Positions 22,813 to 35,169 are shown, numbered from the stretch's first letter. The stretch: 64,000 nt of DNA from Camellia lanceoleosa (GCA_025200525.1 CM045762.1:82427893-82491892), one strand, 5' to 3'. Translations and numbers: made by a program. The notes: a model not told the origin generated them from the letters alone.

Positions 22813-23665
22813 TCAGGCGGGTACATGTTGCAACTTATTCATAAGGTAAATAGATTGAGCACTGACATATAACCCCTCATCAATAGCCAAAATATCCTGC
22901 ACTACCCGGGCCTCGGCCAAGGTAAACCCAGACAAAAAGACATCCTCCTCGCCGTGTACAATTTCTAGTACCGATGTAGTGACTTCTGGTGGAGGATGTA
23001 TGGAAGGGTTCCCAAAAACAATAGCTACCCCCTTCCCATGGGGGTACTTCAGCATCGATTGTAGAGTAGAAGAGACAACTTTTACTCAGTGTAGCCACAG
23101 CCGTCCAATGAGTAAATTAAGGTGGCCAAAACATCCAAGACGTGGAATTCAATGTCCTGTTGTGCCGGGCTAACCTGTGTTCTAAGCCGAACTGTCCCCA
23201 TCACTTCCCAACTTGTATTGTCATAAGGCCGAATCACCTGGGCCGTTGGTACAAAGTTTGCCGGCTTCAAACCGATAGCATAGGCCGTGCGTGGCGGACA
23301 CACATTAATTGTAGACCCAGTGTCAACCAAGGCCACTGGTATCCATTTCTCTTTACATTCAACAGAGATGTATAGTGGCTTGTTGTGCTCAGCTTCCTCC
23401 TCAAACAATTTATCTTTTTGTTTCTCAGCTTCCATGTCCTTCCTTGATGCTTCTGGTTGTTCTAGGTGTGGGGGCTTAAAATACCGCCCACTCCGAGTCA
23501 TGTGATCGACTTCCTCGGCATACCATGTATCATCTGGCAAATTCTGTCCCCAATCTTCATCTGTGTGGGCAAGATGCAAATCCTCATCTTCCCACCACAT
23601 TCCTTCGGCAACCGACAAGCAACTGTCCAGTTCTATTGTAAGCACTCTCAGATCCGCAAGAATCG
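22813..23665 (-). pseudogene. Element A aspartic protease (pseudogene, cut by element D)
   Basis: The retropepsin core VALVDTGSTINVCPP holds the catalytic DTGS, followed by IEFHVLDVLATLIYSLDGC in place of the usual flap and C-terminal strand. A frameshift follows near 23085. The N-terminal side ends at 23665 where element D entered. Joining across D restores a sensible frame: DYVA from 32975 onward, then ILADLRVLTIELDS. Confidence 0.85.
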
Positions 23666-24048
23666 TGGGAGCGAGTAATTAAAGAGACGGTTCGATACGC
23701 ACAGGAGCCGGTGTTGAATGGCTCTTCGCTTGCCAAGACGCCAGGGATCTATGGGCGGAATAAACTGGAAAAAGCATGTCAGGATGAATGAAAGAATACA
23801 TAAACAAAAGAAAAAGTAGACTCTGGCCCCGAGGCTGAAAAATGACTATAAATACAAGAGCTTCAGATTTATAAAGGTATGTAAGAAACACTTCTATAAA
23901 CTTAGTAAGCAAGCTTTCTGGAGGAGAACTGACTTGTCCGTCGGAGTGCTAATTCCGCACCCCATCGAGTTTGTATTTTTGCGGTGACTAGCGAGGATCG
24001 TGGCGTCTTTCAGGATCTGAAGAGTATTTCCAAACCACTTTCACCACA
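23666..24048 (+). repeat. Element D 5' LTR
   Basis: Starts TGGGAGCGAGTAATTAAAG and ends TTTCACCACA. Matches 32585-32974, which is 7 bp longer; many differences are one- or two-base gaps at CC/GG. A TATAAATA box lies at 23847-23854. Confidence 0.9.
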
Positions 24049-24050
24049 AT

Positions 24051-24067
24051 TGGCGCCGTCTGTGGGA
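24051..24067 (+). other. Element D primer-binding site
   Basis: TGGCGCCGTCTGTGGGA follows the LTR after two bases. This form is common in plant Tat/RIRE2-like elements. Its first ten bases would also pair with the end of tRNA-Asp; the exact tRNA is not settled here. Confidence 0.7.
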
Positions 24068-24083
24068 ATACTCAAATATATCC

Positions 24084-24640
24084 ATGAAAGACGTGACTAA
24101 AGATCCCCCGATAGCCACCGACGAGACCGGACGGAGAGACGACTTCACTCCGGCGTTTACACTCGGAGAGGCAACCGTCGCGCAGCGACACGCCCCGCAC
24201 TCTAGCTCACCAACGATTCTCACACAGGAGACGATGCAAGCGACCATGGAACAGGCCAGACAGACCAAACAGAGTTTGGACAGCATCATCGCTGAGAACG
24301 AACGCCTTCGCCGCGACCTGGCCTTAGAGAAAGCAAAGTCCCACCAGGCAAGACTCAAGGTTCTTGAGCGATCCCCAAAGGCGGGCCCACGTCGACCTCG
24401 CGACCAACGGCAGAATACCGTGACGCCCGCTAAAGGATTACGTTGAGGAAGTGATGAAGGACGATGTCGTCCAAGAGGCGTCCGCTTGACACCGTCCATA
24501 CGATATCTGACTGCCGATAGCTCGATCAGACATACAGTCCAATCGCTTCCAAGCCCTCAAAAGCAGCCACCACCAGCAAAGCGACCCCGGCTCCGAGAGG
24601 CGGCAAGCATCACCTTCGACGACTCTGATTTGAGCGGTGT
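24084..24640 (+). pseudogene. Element D gag remnant
   Basis: Only an N-terminal piece with a heptad-like stretch (AENERLRRDLALEKAKSHQA) is present. It runs within about 200 bp into the segment before the protease (KRPRLREAASITFDDSDLSG). The central Gag domain and zinc knuckle expected between them are missing, so D has a large internal gag deletion and could not package its own RNA. Confidence 0.75.
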
Positions 24641-27600
24641 CACACTCCCTCACGTAGATCCTCTGGTTGTTACGCTACGCGTACATAGGTTTACCGTAGA
24701 ACGCGTCCTTATCGATCAGGGAAGTACTTCAGAGATTATGTACTATCGAACCTTCATCAAACTCGGGTTCAACGATTCGGATCTAACTCCGGCTCCCTAT
24801 CCTCTATTCGGCTTCAACGCCAACCCGGAGTACCCATTGGGAAAATCAGCCTACCGTCATACTGCTCGAGAACGGTGGTCGCAGATTCTTGGTCGTCGCT
24901 ACCATCGCCATACAATCTCATCATGGGCGATCGTGGTTACATACCTGCGCAGCTGTCCCAAGCACCTACCACCAGCTGCTACGCTTCCCAACAGAGCATG
25001 GCGTTGAGCAGATCCGTGGCTCCCAGCGGTCAGCCCAAGCATGTTACCTTCTCGCCGCCAGGACGCCGAAGGAACTGCAAGTAAACTCCGTCGAGGTGCC
25101 CAGTCGAGAAATCCTGGAAGACGTTGGGCGTCAACCAAACGAAAAGGCCACGGAAGGTTTAGACCGGGTTGACATCGATGGAAGCCCGGAAAAGTTTTTT
25201 ATGATCGGCGCCTCTCTGAGCCAGGTCGACAAGCAGCAACTGATCACTTTCTTACTCGGCAACCTCGACGTCTTCGCGTGGACCCCGTATGAAATGCCGG
25301 GAATAGACCCAGCGGTCTCGCAGCATCACCTCAATGTCGACCCTCAGTGCAAGCCGATCATTCAGAAAGGCCGGCGATCCTCCGCAGAACACACTGCCGC
25401 CGTTGTCGAGGAAGTTGACAAATTGCTTGACGCCGGGGCAATCAGAGAAGTCACCTATCCCACGTGGCTCTCCAACACAGTGGTGGTGAAAAAGAAGAAT
25501 GGCACCTGGCGAGTGTGTGTCGATTTTACGGATCTGAACAAAGCTTGCCCCAAAGACTGCTTTCCTTTGCCTAGAATTGACCAACTCGTCGATGCGACGG
25601 CACGCCACCGCCGCATGAGTTTCCTCGACGCCTATAGAGGCTACCATCAGATCGCCATGAATCCAGATGATCAGGACAAAACTGCATTCCTCACTCCAAG
25701 AGGAACCTACTGCTACAGGGTTATGCCTTTTGGACTAAAGAATGCAGGGGCGACTTACCAAAGACTGGTCACCACGATGTTCAAAGAACAACTCGGGCGC
25801 ACTATGGAAGTATACATCGACGACATGGTGGTCAAATCTAAAGAAGAACAAAACCATATAGCCGATCTGGAAGAGACATTCAAAGACCCCACGCAAGTAC
25901 GTAATGAAGTCAATGCTTCCAAATGTGCATTCGGATCGGCTCGCAAATTCTCGGCTACATCGTCAACCATCGAGGAATCGGCCAACCCGAGGCAAGTCAC
26001 AGCAATTTTGGAACTCGGTTCCCTGCTCACCAAAGAAGTCCAAAAGGCGATGGGAATGGCACGCACTCAACGGAGTTCATCACCGATCTACTGATCGTTG
26101 CGCATAATTCTTTCGACATTACGCCAGCGAGCTTTCAATGGTCCGTCGAATGCGAGGCGACTTTTAACTGCTCAAGACCTACCTCGACAAGACCTCTTCT
26201 AACAACACCGCCACCGGTGACCCCTCATTTATATCTCGTTGTCTCGACAGGCCGTCAGATTGTTAAAAGAGGAGGAAGAAGACAACGACGATGTACTATG
26301 TGAGCAAGGCGATGGTGGACGCCAAACACGCTACCTACCGCTAGAAAAACTCGTCCTAGCCTCGGTCATGGCGGCAAGAAAAGGCGATGCACTACTTCAA
26401 GCACACAAGATCAAGGTGCTATGATTTCCTTCGATCAAGATGCAGTACATCGGGCGTGTTTCGAAATGGGCTCTCGAACTCGGCCAATATGACATTCAGT
26501 TTTCACCCAAAACTGCAATCAAGGGGCAGGTGCTTGCCGACTTTGTGGCCGAATTCACAGGGGGGCTTGCCGACCTCAAGCCTGGGGACCTCCAGCCAAA
26601 GACCGAAGTTAGGTCAAAGCCAGATTGGAGAGTCTACGTTGGGGACATCTGGCAATTATACTGCCATGGGTCGTCTAACCAATTCAGGCGTGGCCAGCGT
26701 CGTAATTATGTCCCCGACGGCGCAATATTGAACAAAGCCGTCAAGCTCGGCCGAAGCATCAAATAACGAGGCGAATCTGAAGCCCTTTTAGCGGATCATG
26801 AACGCGATGTTCTCGGCAAGGCGACTCAAAATTGGTAATCAACCAGTGAAGGGGAGTATGCGGCGAGAGATGAACGTATGGCGGCCTATATGAAAACGGC
26901 TAATTCGTTGCTGGCGAAATTCGACCATCACGAACTAAACCAAATAACACGCGATCAAAATACACACGCGGATGCCCTGGCTTGCTTGGCCTCCGCCATC
27001 AACTCCGAGCTCAAGCGGACCATCGAAGTGGGCTTCGTCCCCGAACCAAGTATCGGCCCTCCGGAGGAGACCCACATCAATATCATAGAATCCGCTCCAA
27101 GTTGGAAGGACCCCATTGCTGCATTCCTTTCTTGAGCAACTCCGGAGGATAAAAAAGCACACAAGTCTGCGAAACAAGGCTCTGCGATACTACCTTGATC
27201 CACAAGGGGACTTTACAAAAATCCCTCTCGCCCATACCGAGGTCGTGCACCGGAAGTAGAGGAGCCGCCACCGAGATACATGAAGGCGGTATGTGGTGCA
27301 CACTCGGTGCTCCTTGCCCATCGAGCGATAACACAGGATATTCTTGGCCGACTATGAGGGCCGACGCAAAATTATGTCAAGAAATGCGAACGATGCCAAA
27401 AGTTTTCCCCACTAACCCATCAGCCGGCAGAAGCTTTGAATTCAATCACTAGCCCCTGGCCGTTTGCTCAGTGGGGACTTGATATTGTAGGACCACTGCC
27501 CAGGGCCCCAGGGAACAAACGATTTCTAATCGTAGCAACAGATTATTTCACAAAGTGGGTCGAAGCAGAGGCTCTAACCCATATACGAGAGACTGACATT

Positions 27601-28288
27601 AAGCGTTTTGTGTGGAGGAACATCATTACACGATTCGGCATTCCAAGAGCATTGATCTCAGATAATGGCACTCAGTTTGGTATGGCGTGTCCGAGAGTCG
27701 CGGCAAATCTGATTGTACCTTACTTTTCACGGCTTACCCCCAAAGTAACGGTCGGCGGAAGCTTTAACAAATCCATCTTGGACGGCATCAAAAGAGGTCG
27801 GAAAGTGCCAAGGGCGTGGGTCAAGAGTTGCCAAGTGTACTATGGGCCCATCGAACAACACCAAGACGATCCACCGGAGAAACACCGTCGCCTTGTGCGG
27901 AACCGTGCAATCTTACCCCCAGAGATCGGCCTACCAACCCTCAGATCGCAACCCTTCGACACGGGTCGAATTGACATAATACTTGCTTAGTACCTGATTC
28001 TCATTGAAGATTGAAGATATCGCGCCTTGGCTTCTATGGCTAGCGATCGCCACGGCCAAGTCATACAATCGGCGGTCCAAGTCGAGCTACAATCCAGGAG
28101 AACTGGTCCTGAAGAAGGTGCTACCGGCCGATCGAAGGCCGACCGATGGAAAGCTTGGTCCAAACTGGGACGGCCCCTATCAAATAGATTCCGTTGCAGG
28201 AACAGGGGCATATCGGCTGTCAGACATGTCAGGGAGAAACCTACCACGGCCGTGGAATTCAACACATCTACGAAAATTTTATCAATGA
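24641..28288 (+). pseudogene. Element D pol: protease, RT, RNase H, second RNase H, integrase (pseudogene)
   Basis: Protease core VLIDQGSTSEIMY (about 24700-24745). RT is largely intact: NGTWRVCVDFTDLNKACPKD, GYHQIAMN, and active site YIDD (25812-25823) in EVYIDDMVVKSKEE. RNase H (about 26160-26560, LPLEKLVLASVMAARKG) and the second RNase H (about 26620-27000) are frameshifted. Integrase (about 27190-27960) has WGLDIVGPLPRAPGNKRFL and SDNGTQF, then breaks before the catalytic Glu. The C-terminal GPY-like end (LGPNWDGPYQIDS) is readable up to TGA 28286-28288. Frames 24889-26094 and 27436-27990 are the longest open ones. Confidence 0.9.
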
Positions 28289-28378
28289 CCCGACCTGTGG
28301 GCTTGATATTTGTACACAATATCCTCGTAAATCCAAGATCTCGCGTTTTCACATGTTTAAGCTCAACACTTCAAAGTC

Positions 28379-29632
28379 CAATAAGTCTCCGGATTCGGAG
28401 CGCCCTTCGTGAATATCACGATTGGCCAGAATAAGTCTCCGGATTCGGAGCCCCTTTGGTGCATGACACCTTAGGGCCGAACAAGTCTCCGGATTCGGAG
28501 CGCCCTTCGTGGATGTCACGATTGGCCAGAATAAGTCTCCGGATTCGGAGCCCCTTTGGTGCATGACACCTTAGGGCCGAACAAGTCTCCGGATTCAGAG
28601 CGCCCTTCGTCGATGCCACGATTGGCCAGAATAAGTCTCCGGATTGAGCCTTTGGTGCATGACACCTTAGGGCGAACAAGTCTCCGGATTCGAGCGCGCC
28701 GTGGATGTCACGATTGGCGAATAAGTCTCGGTTCGAGCCCTTTGGTGCATGACACCTTAGGGCGAACAAGTCTCCGGATTCGAGCGCCGTGGATGTCACG
28801 ATTGGCGTAATAAGTCTCCGGATTCGAGCCTTTGGTGCATGACACCTTAGGGCGAACAAGTCTCCGGATTCGAGCGCCCTTCGTCGATGTCACGATTGGC
28901 GAGAATAAGTCTCGGATTCGAGCCTTTGGTGCATGACACCTTAGGGCGAACAAGTCTCCGGATTCGGGCGCCCGCCGTGGATGTCACGATTGGCGAATAA
29001 GTCTCCGGATTCGAGCCCTTTGGTGCATGACACCTTAGGGCGAACAAGTCTCCGGATTCGAGCGCCCGCCGTGGATGTCACGATTGGCGGAATAAGTCTC
29101 GGATTGAGCCCTTTGGTGCATGACACCTTAGGGCGAACAAGTCTCCGGATTCGAGCCCCTTTGGTGCATGACACCTTAGGGCGAATAAGTCTCCGGATTC
29201 GAGCGCCGTGGATGTCACGATTGGCCAGAATAAGTCTCCGGATTCGGAGCCCCTTTGGTGCATGACACCTTAGGGCCGAACAAGTCTCCGGATTCGGAGC
29301 GCCCTTCGTGGATGTCACGATTGGCCAGAATAAGTCTCGGATTCGAGCCTTTGGTGCATGACACCTTAGGGCGAACAAGTCTCCGGCATTCGAGCGCCCG
29401 CCGTGGTGTCACGATTAATAAGTGCCTTTGGTGCATGACACCTTAGGGCCGAACAAGTCTCCGGATTCGAGCCGCCGTGGATGTCACGATTGGCGAATAA
29501 GTCTCCTGGTTCGAGCCCCTTTGGTGCATGACACCTTAGGGCGAACAAGTCTCCATTCGGGCGCCCGCCGTGGATGTCACGATTGGCGAATAAGTCTCCG
29601 GTTCGAGCCCCCTTTGGTGCATGACACCTTTT
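28379..29632. repeat. Alternating 50-bp dimer tandem array (element D)
   Basis: About 27 monomers in two forms that alternate. Both start AAYAAGTCTCCGGATTCGGAG. Form A continues into GGTG-CATGA-CACC, form B into CGTG-GATGT-CACG. One break in alternation occurs near 29116-29165 (two A forms in a row). Monomers at the left are full length; those further right have lost C or G from GGCC, CCCC and CGGAG words. It lies directly after pol. Open frames across it follow from the repeat and are not genes. Confidence 0.9.
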
Positions 29633-29644
29633 GGCGCTAATAAA

Positions 29645-29960
29645 ATGTATCGACACGCCGCCCAGCAACGCAAGGGCGATTATTAATCTATTCGGTGAAA
29701 TATTCAACAATGCCTCGCCAGCCCTCGAGTGTTAACTATTCGCTTTTAACGCCGAAAGCATCGCCCAACGCAAGGCGATTTATTAATCTATTCGGCAAAT
29801 ATTCAACAATGCCTCGGCCACCCTCGAGTGTTAACTATTCGCTTTTAACGCCGAGCACCGCCCAACGCAAGGGCGATTATTAATCTATTCGCGAAATATT
29901 CAACAATGCCTCGCCACTCGAGTGTTAACTATTCGCTTTTAACGCCGAAAGCATCGCAAC
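29645..29960. repeat. Second tandem array of element D
   Basis: Three copies of a unit of about 105-125 bp marked by GGGCGATTATTAATCTATTC, TATTCAACAATGCCTCG and GAGTGTTAACTATTCGC. Units differ mostly by small gaps. Confidence 0.85.
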
Positions 29961-30649
29961 GCAGCGGGCGAATCTAGCCTGTGAACTAGACCTTTCACGC
30001 CGAGCCGAGCGATCCAAGGAACCGCATATTTGGTTTGAATTGATTTAACATTGTATAATTACAAAAATAAAACGTCACCATAAAACTACGGAAACATCAT
30101 CACATTGCGATAAATTGCTAACATTTTATAATTACAAAAGGTATCAACGTCCATTGTCAGATCATAAACACAAAATACCAAAAACCACCCGGCAGAAAGT
30201 ACTTTGTGTATCATAAACATCAATCCTCCGAATCGCCCAATGGCTCGATGTCTACTTGCTCATACGGTATTGGCACATTCAATAAACGCCACCGCAAAGA
30301 AGGGCCCTGTGCCAACCATGTTTGAATCTCGATTCTCAAACCGCGAGACTGGTCCACATACTCATGAGCCCAACCGCTTCCGCTTCAAAACTTTCGACTC
30401 GGCACTCTCTTTCGCCGCTTTCACCGCTTAACTCGGCCTCCGAAGAACGGCTTTCGATAAGCAAAGTGCCTTCAAGTCGTCGGCCTTCTTCTCGCCTCCG
30501 CTCTCAACTTATCCGAATCACGAGCTTTCCACCGCACTTCGCCCGAGAAGCTTCCGATTCCGCTTTAAAACTCATCCTCGGCCCTTTTCTCCGGCCTCGC
30601 TTGTTTAGCGACTAATCTCATTGATGGCGCCGAGATGGCGGCGCCCACA

Positions 30650-32238
30650 TCGCTATCCTACCAACGGCCCGCAAAAGAACAACTCAAAGCAAGCATAACG
30701 CGAACAACGTTTGAATGAAGGAAAAATCGAATACACACCAAAAGGGCCGATCGCGGCTAACATTGTCACATTCAACCGGCCCAAAGAAAAGCCTCCGCGA
30801 TCGACGGTAAGGACAAAGACGTTACACGCCAACGCGACCTTCGGGTCATTAAGTGCCGAGGCATCCGATGGAACCGCATATTTCTCACCATCGGTCCGAA
30901 TCACAAAGGGCACGACTCACTGATCCCACCGTTCGAGGACGTTTGCCGCACTGATCTTCTAAACCGACCTCATGAGCTCTAGAGCGTTTCTCCGACGTTC
31001 CCTCAACTTCCTGAACGGCTTCCCCAACCAGCGTGGACGCGGCACCTTATTCGCTGTCACCTCAACAATTTTCAAGGATTGCGATTCAGTAACTGGGAGG
31101 GAACGCTGAGAATCAGCAGTGGGCAGTTCGGCTGAAAGGCCCTCCGCTCTTCTCCTTGCGGCCAACCTCTCCGCATTCGCCTTCTTAGCAAGCTTTGTCA
31201 GGCTTAACCCAGCCATGCCAGCAGAGCCCGAGACGGAAGCGTTATTCAGACGTTGAAGAGCTGCCAATGAACGCTCTCGCACCAAAGCAGATCGTCGTCA
31301 ATACAATACCTCCTCAGATTCGGCCTCCGAGTGATCTGATGCGGCAGTTTCGGGTACTCCCGTATTCTCCGAATCGGACCCTTCAAATCCTATCTGCCTC
31401 AAATTTTTGAAGTCGGACAAAATACGAGCGACGAGGAAATCTTCCCCTTTCGGAATCGGTATATTTTCCGCAGCCGAAAAGGTCGTATACGTAGGCTCGT
31501 AGCAAAGCAGAACGTGAGCCGCCTTCCTCGCTTATAAAGATCGCGACGGTAAATAATTAAGAGCAATCCTGATGTCCGAAAGAACGATGTCGTCGGTTGA
31601 AGCTAGGACTCTTTTCAACTCGTTCCCTGCATAAGATAAGCCGTGAGATTCAAGAAAATAGGGTATGGCAGATACAGATGTTCAATATCAGCAAAAGGGC
31701 ATTCAGCGACCTGGTTCGCCCCTACGTCTAGGAATAGGATCGACGCGATCCTCCCCCTCGCCGAATTCCGAGTTGCCACGAACAATGACCATGATGTCAT
31801 CGACTCGTTTTCCAGAGCTGGAAAGCATAGTGATCAACTGATGATCTGTGTCCTTAGCTTTGAGGAAGTAACGTCCGTGCCGGCCAGAGGATCTGGCCAG
31901 AGCATAACAGTGCCGAATGGCAGGGATGCCGAGATTAACACAAAGGCGACGGTTCAACGCTACGACCCCCATTATAATTCTAAAGAAATTTACATTGAAA
32001 CCGAAGGGATCAAATCCCAATGGCGAAGAACTGCCCTCAGAAGCGGGTGAAGGGGAAAGCGAACTCCCCCCTCTGCGATCGACAAAAGGGGAAAGACAAT
32101 CGAGGTTTCTTCCTCCCTCTCCATGTCAAGAGTGCGGTCCGCCACTAACGATAGGTGGACATCATCAGGAATGGAGAAATGACGTCTAAAATCAACAACT
32201 CGACCCGGAGAAAGAAGGTCTCTTAAATACTTTGCCAT
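30650..32238 (-). pseudogene. Element D antisense ORF (Transposase_28-like)
   Basis: Runs against pol, before the 3' LTR. The first part (32238 down to about 31990) reads FPLLSIAEGGVRFPLHPLLR; the middle (32020-31703) reads RYFLKAKDTDHQLITML and RVDDIMVIVRGNSEF; the last part (31285-30653) is basic and Ala/Leu/Arg-rich. The FPLHP segment and its neighbours are typical of the 'putative gypsy-type transposon' (Transposase_28) domain found in antisense ORFs of plant Tat elements. Frames are broken. Function unknown. A related copy lies at 39730-41640. Between 29960 and 30650 I see no other gene. Confidence 0.65.
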
Positions 32239-32572
32239 AATCTATTGATTATAAGAATACGCGACGGAGTAAACAAATTAAGAAAAGCTTCAGAGTTGAG
32301 AAGGGGAAAACTTACAAAAGTGGAGAGTATCGCAGATGGAAGAGGTGCAAGAATGATTCAAGAGCGCCTAGCGGCCAAATATAGAACATGAATTCGAAGG
32401 GACACCAGGCTCCAAGTCATAATGAATATGCGTGCACGAAGGGACGGGAGTCTGAGGCGACGATTCAAGGGGGAGTAATTAAACAACCGCGTAATTAGTC
32501 GAAGCCCCAAGAACTTCAGTTTGTAGTATTTGAATCGAGCTAAGCACCTCTTCAACCGCCGTTGACAAGATG

Positions 32573-32584
32573 CTTGGGGGCAAT
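32573..32584 (+). other. Element D polypurine tract
   Basis: CTTGGGGGCAAT directly precedes the 3' LTR start TGGGGAGCCGAG. Normal position; purine content is moderate. Confidence 0.55.
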
Positions 32585-32974
32585 TGGGGAGCCGAGTAAT
32601 TAAAGAGACGGTTCGATACGCCTGAGGAGCCGGGTGTTGAACGGCTCTTCGCTTCCGCCAAGACGCCAGAGGATCTTTGGGCGAATAAACAGAAAAAGCA
32701 TGTCGATGAATGAAAGAATACATAAACAAAAGAAAAGTAGACTCGCCCCGAGGTCAAAAAATGACTATAAATACAAGAGCTTCAGATTTATAAAGGTATG
32801 TAAGAAACACTTCTATAAACTTAGTAAGCAAGCTTTCTGGAGGAGAACTGACTTGTCCGTCGGAGTGCTAATTCCGGCACCCCCGACCGGAGTTTGTATT
32901 TTTGCAGGTGACTAGCAGAGGATCGCTGGCGTCTTTCAGGATCTGAAGAGTATTTCCAAACCACTTTCACCACA
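32585..32974 (+). repeat. Element D 3' LTR
   Basis: Starts TGGGGAGCCGAGTAATT, ends TTTCACCACA, with a TATAAATA box at 32766-32773. It looks more complete than the left LTR (for example CCGACCGGAG against CATCGAG). Confidence 0.9.
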
Positions 32975-35169
32975 GCAACATAGTCAGTCCTCGTAGGACC
33001 TTTGGCTTTTCTAGCCTTCTGATCACTCTCAATTGTTTCATGTTCAAACTGCTTTAGCGTGGCCTCCTGTTCTATATCAGTTATACAAATACTACCCAAT
33101 TCTTGAGCAAAATTCTTAGTACTGGTGCTATCTAGCAACTTTCCCTTGTTGTTGACCATTCCCGACCGTTGCGGTAATTCCTGTTTCCAGCTGTTCCTGC
33201 TTTAGTTGAGACCCCTCATCAACATCCGGCTCATCACTAAGCCACCCTAAATTATCCGTTGATCCGTTCATATCAAACCAGCCAATTTGTATATTCCCCA
33301 GATCCTGTTCATCAAAGAATTGTAGATTACTGATGTCCTCCTTAAGCTCAGCTAAGTCATCCAGTCCCTGGCTTAGCCCATCCCCTCGGACTACCTTAAC
33401 CTCCATTCCCTTCGGCAATTCCACCGCTGGTCTGGCTTGGCTAGTTGGCACAATGTAATGGCATGGGTTGTATGCCTCTTTAGTTAAGCTCACAGGGCCC
33501 TCAAGCATGCCTTCTTTTACCACAGCCACCACCATGGGCTTGGGTTGCGATATGGACGTGTTCATCATGCACAAATTTGTGCTTTCTGGGAAGAACAACG
33601 CCGGCTTAGGCAGGTGGAAGGTAGTGATGTATATGCTGGGGTCATATGGGATGGGCATTATTTGGATAAGGTTTACTTTCCTGGGTGGTGGGGGTTGGTT
33701 ATGTGGTGGGAGGGGCTTTGTAGTGACATTAGGCTTCTCAAGAGGCGTTACCACTTTGTTGTCAATGAGATCCTGAATCTCATGATAGAGTCTAAAGCAT
33801 GGGTCGGTGTCATGACCATGTTGTTGGTGGAAGGCGCAATACTTGGTCGGGTTGTGTGCAGGAGGGAGGGGATTAGGCAACGGGTGTGGCTCTAGGGGCT
33901 TTAGATTCCCTTTTCTGATCAGAAGCCTTAAGGCCACAGATCGAGACATGTAGAGTGGGGTGAAAACCCTCTAGCCCCGGGGTGGGTACTTTGCCGGTTG
34001 TGGGGTGGTTTTGGATGTACCGGTAAAGGGAGTGGCTATTTTCGGTGTGGTGGTGACCATACCAACATCAGAGGTCCTTCCAGCTGCATTACTACTTGTA
34101 GCCGCATTTGAACTGTGTGTAAAAGCCCTCTTGGGCTGCTCCTTTTCATGGTCAATCAGACCCTATTTTATTGCATCCTCTATCTACACCCCTATCTCGT
34201 GAAGGTCAGCAAATGTAGGTAGAGGTAGAACTATCATCTTTTGTAGCAGCCTCGGTTGCAGATTACGAATGACCATTCTTATCTAGTCCTTTTCAGCTGG
34301 TTGAGTTGTCATCATGGAGGCCTTGCCCCTCCACCGAGTGACGAAATCGGAGAAGCCCTCCTTTGGCTCTTGACGAGTAGCCTCAAGAACACGAGTTGTG
34401 ACCTCGATTTGAGCGTTATAAGAATATTGGGCGACAAAGGCCTCAGCCATCTCCTCCTAGCTCCTCTTCACAGAATCTTCCAGTTTAGCATACCAAATAG
34501 CTACGATACCCTATATGGTCCGGCCAAAGAAGGATAGCTTCTGCAGTCTAGTCAGGTGCATCGACCGTAGAATATCTGAAAATAGCCGCAAGTGGACCAT
34601 GGGATCACTCGAACCGTCAAAGCGGTCTACGTGAGGCATTTTAAATCTATCCGGCAATGTCACCACCGAATCTATATAGGTGTCCTCTATATCTGGGATC
34701 GAATTGACACCCTAAGCTCGTTTCAAAAAGCTTGCTCACTTTCAGAGTGGTAGGGTCAACCTCAAACTCAAACGGCGCCTCTGTTGGGTAAACCGGTACT
34801 CTGGAAGTCTAAGGTGAGACTGGCCCTGCCGAAATGTCCGCATTCTCCTGGACATTAGCTGTATCCCCAAGTATCGGAACCCTGACTGGGGGTGACTGCT
34901 GCTTGTGGTTGTTGTTGCTATTGAAGCCTAGCAATTAGTTCAGCCTGCTGGGCTACAATCTCTGTTTGGCAAGCGGTAACTTCTGCTTGGCGAGCGGCGT
35001 CCAGTTGCATGGCCTTGATTGTTTGTTGAAGTTGGCGTATCATATCCTCCATATTGTCTGAGGGGTGCTGATCTATTAGAACTGGTGTGTAATCCCTTTC
35101 TACGGTGGAAGCAGAAAACTGGGCCCGACTGCGCACAGGTGACGTAGATAGTGACCACTGAATTAGCAA
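32975..35169 (-). pseudogene. Element A gag (pseudogene)
   Basis: Right to left: an N-terminal coiled-coil-like segment (IRQLQQTIKAMQLDAARQAE) at 35169-34918, a decayed central gag core about 34850-34000 with many stops, then an open stretch 33949-33128 with the Cys/His motif CAFHQQHGHDTDPCFRLYHE typical of Ogre-type gag, a Pro-rich linker, and an acidic end leading to protease (TRDYVA type junction at 32975). It encodes the structural capsid protein in intact relatives. This copy is inactive. Confidence 0.8.

Larger units (their letters stand above)
23666..32974 (+). mobile_element. Element D: small-LTR Tat/RIRE2-like retrotransposon inserted in A
   Basis: LTRs of 383 bp (23666-24048) and 390 bp (32585-32974) flank a plus-strand gag remnant, protease, RT, RNase H, second RNase H and integrase, then two tandem arrays and an antisense ORF before the 3' LTR. 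The protease type (DQGSTSEIM) and the double RNase H place it in the Tat group apart from A. Host reading resumes cleanly on both sides, yet no 5-bp duplication is visible (only one shared G). The left LTR and the arrays differ from their sister copies mainly by tiny deletions. Confidence 0.88.

Noticed and set aside
25252..25647. Minus-strand frame across element D RT
   Set aside because: Shadow of the well-supported plus-strand RT with its YIDD box.
28416..29378. Overlapping open frames on both strands after element D pol
   Set aside because: Product of the 50-bp dimer array; peptides such as RIRRLV and KVSCTKG repeat without a start context or homologue.
28379..29632. CRISPR-like regular repeats
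   Set aside because: Units are joined head to tail with no unique spacers, and the DNA is from a plant nucleus.
34005..34202. Plus-strand frames within element A gag
   Set aside because: The minus strand carries the gag core here; the plus frames are short and have no start context or family match.
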